Source: JBIOHJ01 sp044448905 (GTDB taxonomy: Bacteria > Bacteroidota > Bacteroidia > AKYH767-A > OLB10). From it: a stretch of DNA of 6,897 nucleotides. The stretch lies in the NCBI GenBank assembly GCA_044448905.1, contig JBIOHJ010000152.1, positions 1 through 6,897 of the forward strand. The letters run 5' to 3'. This document shows positions 6,123-6,897 of this stretch, in pieces. The number at the start of each line of letters is the position of its first letter. Position 1 is the first letter of the stretch. The notes below the pieces were generated by a model that did not search any database, was not told where the DNA came from, and saw only the letters and a list, made by a program, of their open reading frames with translations. Made by a program: the position numbers and the translations under genes.

Positions 6123-6897
6123 ATGAAAAACTTAATGTTATTTATTCCGGTTGCTTATTTAATAATATCATGCAGCGATCGCAAAACGGAAGTCGTAAAA
6201 AATGAAATAACTCTAAAAGAATATTTTCTCCCGGCTGATTCAGGGGTTCAAAACGGTGGCGTGAAAATTATTTCTGTTAACACACCTAAGGGAAACTTTA
6301 AGGTATGGACAAAACGGTTTGGAAATAATCCGAAGATAAAGGTTTTGTTATTGCATGGTGGTCCCGGCTGTACACATGAATACTTCGAATGCATGGAAAA
6401 TTTTTTTCCTCCTGAAGGAATTGAATTTATTTATTACGACCAGCTGGGCTCGGGTAATTCGGATAATCCAAAAGACACTTCGCTATGGAATCTATCACGT
6501 TTTGTAGAGGAGGTAGAACAGGTGAGGATTGTTCTCGGATTAAATAAAGATAATTTTTACCTGCTCGGTCATTCGTGGGGCGGAATTCTTGCCACCGAAT
6601 ATGCATTGAAGTATCAGCAGAATATTAAAGGTTTAATTATTTCCGATATGATGTCAAGCTGCCCTGACTATGGAAAGTATGCTGATGATGTGCTTGCCAA
6701 AACCATTGATCCTCATGTATTGGATACGATAAGAATGATTGAAGCAAAAGGAGATTTTGCAAATCCGAAATATATGGAATTGTTGATGCCTCATTTTTAT
6801 GGACAGCACATTTGCAGGATTCCGCTTGAATCATGGCCAGAACCAATGACACGTTCTTTTAATAAGCTGAATCAGGAAGTTTATGTAATGATGCAGG
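6123..6897 (+). CDS. Lipoprotein alpha/beta hydrolase, proline iminopeptidase-like, 3' end missing
   Basis: The frame is open from the ATG at 6123 to the window edge (258 codons plus one base); no stop is reached. Residues 1-17 form a lipoprotein signal with lipobox LIISC, so Cys17 would be lipidated and the enzyme held in a membrane facing the periplasm or surface. The hydrolase domain shows the oxyanion motif HGGPG (78-82), YYDQLGSGNSD (104-114) and the nucleophile elbow GHSWGG (149-154, Ser151). These are characteristic of peptidase family S33, which removes N-terminal proline or other residues from short peptides. The catalytic Asp and His would lie beyond the edge. A cap-domain-like region begins after about residue 175. 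A TATATTTA box (6092-6099) upstream resembles a -7 element. Exact substrate specificity cannot be judged; related family members include amide and ester hydrolases. Confidence 0.88.
   Translation, partial: MKNLMLFIPVAYLIISCSDRKTEVVKNEITLKEYFLPADSGVQNGGVKIISVNTPKGNFKVWTKRFGNNPKIKVLLLHGGPGCTHEYFECMENFFPPEGIEFIYYDQLGSGNSDNPKDTSLWNLSRFVEEVEQVRIVLGLNKDNFYLLGHSWGGILATEYALKYQQNIKGLIISDMMSSCPDYGKYADDVLAKTIDPHVLDTIRMIEAKGDFANPKYMELLMPHFYGQHICRIPLESWPEPMTRSFNKLNQEVYVMMQ

Noticed and set aside
6637..6852. Minus-strand frame of 71 codons near the right edge
   Set aside because: It is antisense to the alpha/beta hydrolase, whose HGGPG and GHSWGG motifs are clear on the plus strand.
1..6897. CRISPR arrays, insertion sequences, attachment sites and phage genes
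   Set aside because: No regularly spaced repeats, transposase motifs or integrase were seen, and tRNA-Thr has no visible partial duplicate of its 3' end in the window.

Overview
The window looks like chromosomal DNA from a member of the Bacteroidota. The DNA is AT-rich. Its start sites lack clear Shine-Dalgarno sequences, and several are preceded by AT-rich boxes resembling the Bacteroidota -7 element (TAnnTTTG). The TonB protein has the KEYGAYELR N-terminus and the SFPGG...YP C-terminal layout typical of that phylum. The divergent ribD/prmC arrangement at the left end is also familiar there. No genus can be named from the sequence alone.

Layout, left to right. Positions 1-40 hold the first 13 codons of ribD, running off the left edge on the minus strand. 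The 72-base gap to prmC (113-967, +) would carry promoters for both genes. Next is a two-gene unit (1055-2317 and 2317-3246, +) whose reading frames overlap by one base at TAATG. The first gene encodes a membrane-anchored protein with a histidine-kinase type ATPase domain. The second encodes a secreted-then-membrane-anchored helical (TPR-like) protein with a cytoplasmic coiled coil and no catalytic domain. A gene-poor stretch follows, with a strong minus-strand terminator hairpin (3326-3347) and a tRNA-Thr(CGT) gene (3502-3574, +). Two minus-strand genes come next: a TonB energy transducer (3639-4436) and a YgiD-type extradiol dioxygenase (4514-5404). The right end has two plus-strand genes: a 2H phosphoesterase of the 2'-5' RNA ligase family (5511-6065), and a lipoprotein alpha/beta hydrolase of the proline iminopeptidase type (from 6123), cut by the right edge.

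How they work together. Most of the genes are unrelated housekeeping or accessory functions: riboflavin synthesis, release-factor methylation, threonine decoding, outer-membrane energisation, aromatic ring cleavage, RNA-end processing and peptide hydrolysis. The only obvious cooperative unit is the coupled pair at 1055-3246. Aligned by hand, both proteins have a histidine-kinase-like first dimerisation helix at the same distance after a transmembrane segment, and in both the phospho-accepting His position is Asn (N185 in the first protein counted from the TTG just upstream of its ATG, N222 in the second). No response regulator is encoded nearby. This pair is the best candidate in the window for an undescribed signalling system: a split, phospho-acceptor-less two-protein sensor. 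That reading is inference from motif inspection and needs structural and comparative tests.

Reading-frame notes. Three plausible long frames begin at TTG a little upstream of a better ATG; the ATG was chosen for each (1055, 4436 and 5404). The terminal hydrolase has no stop inside the window.
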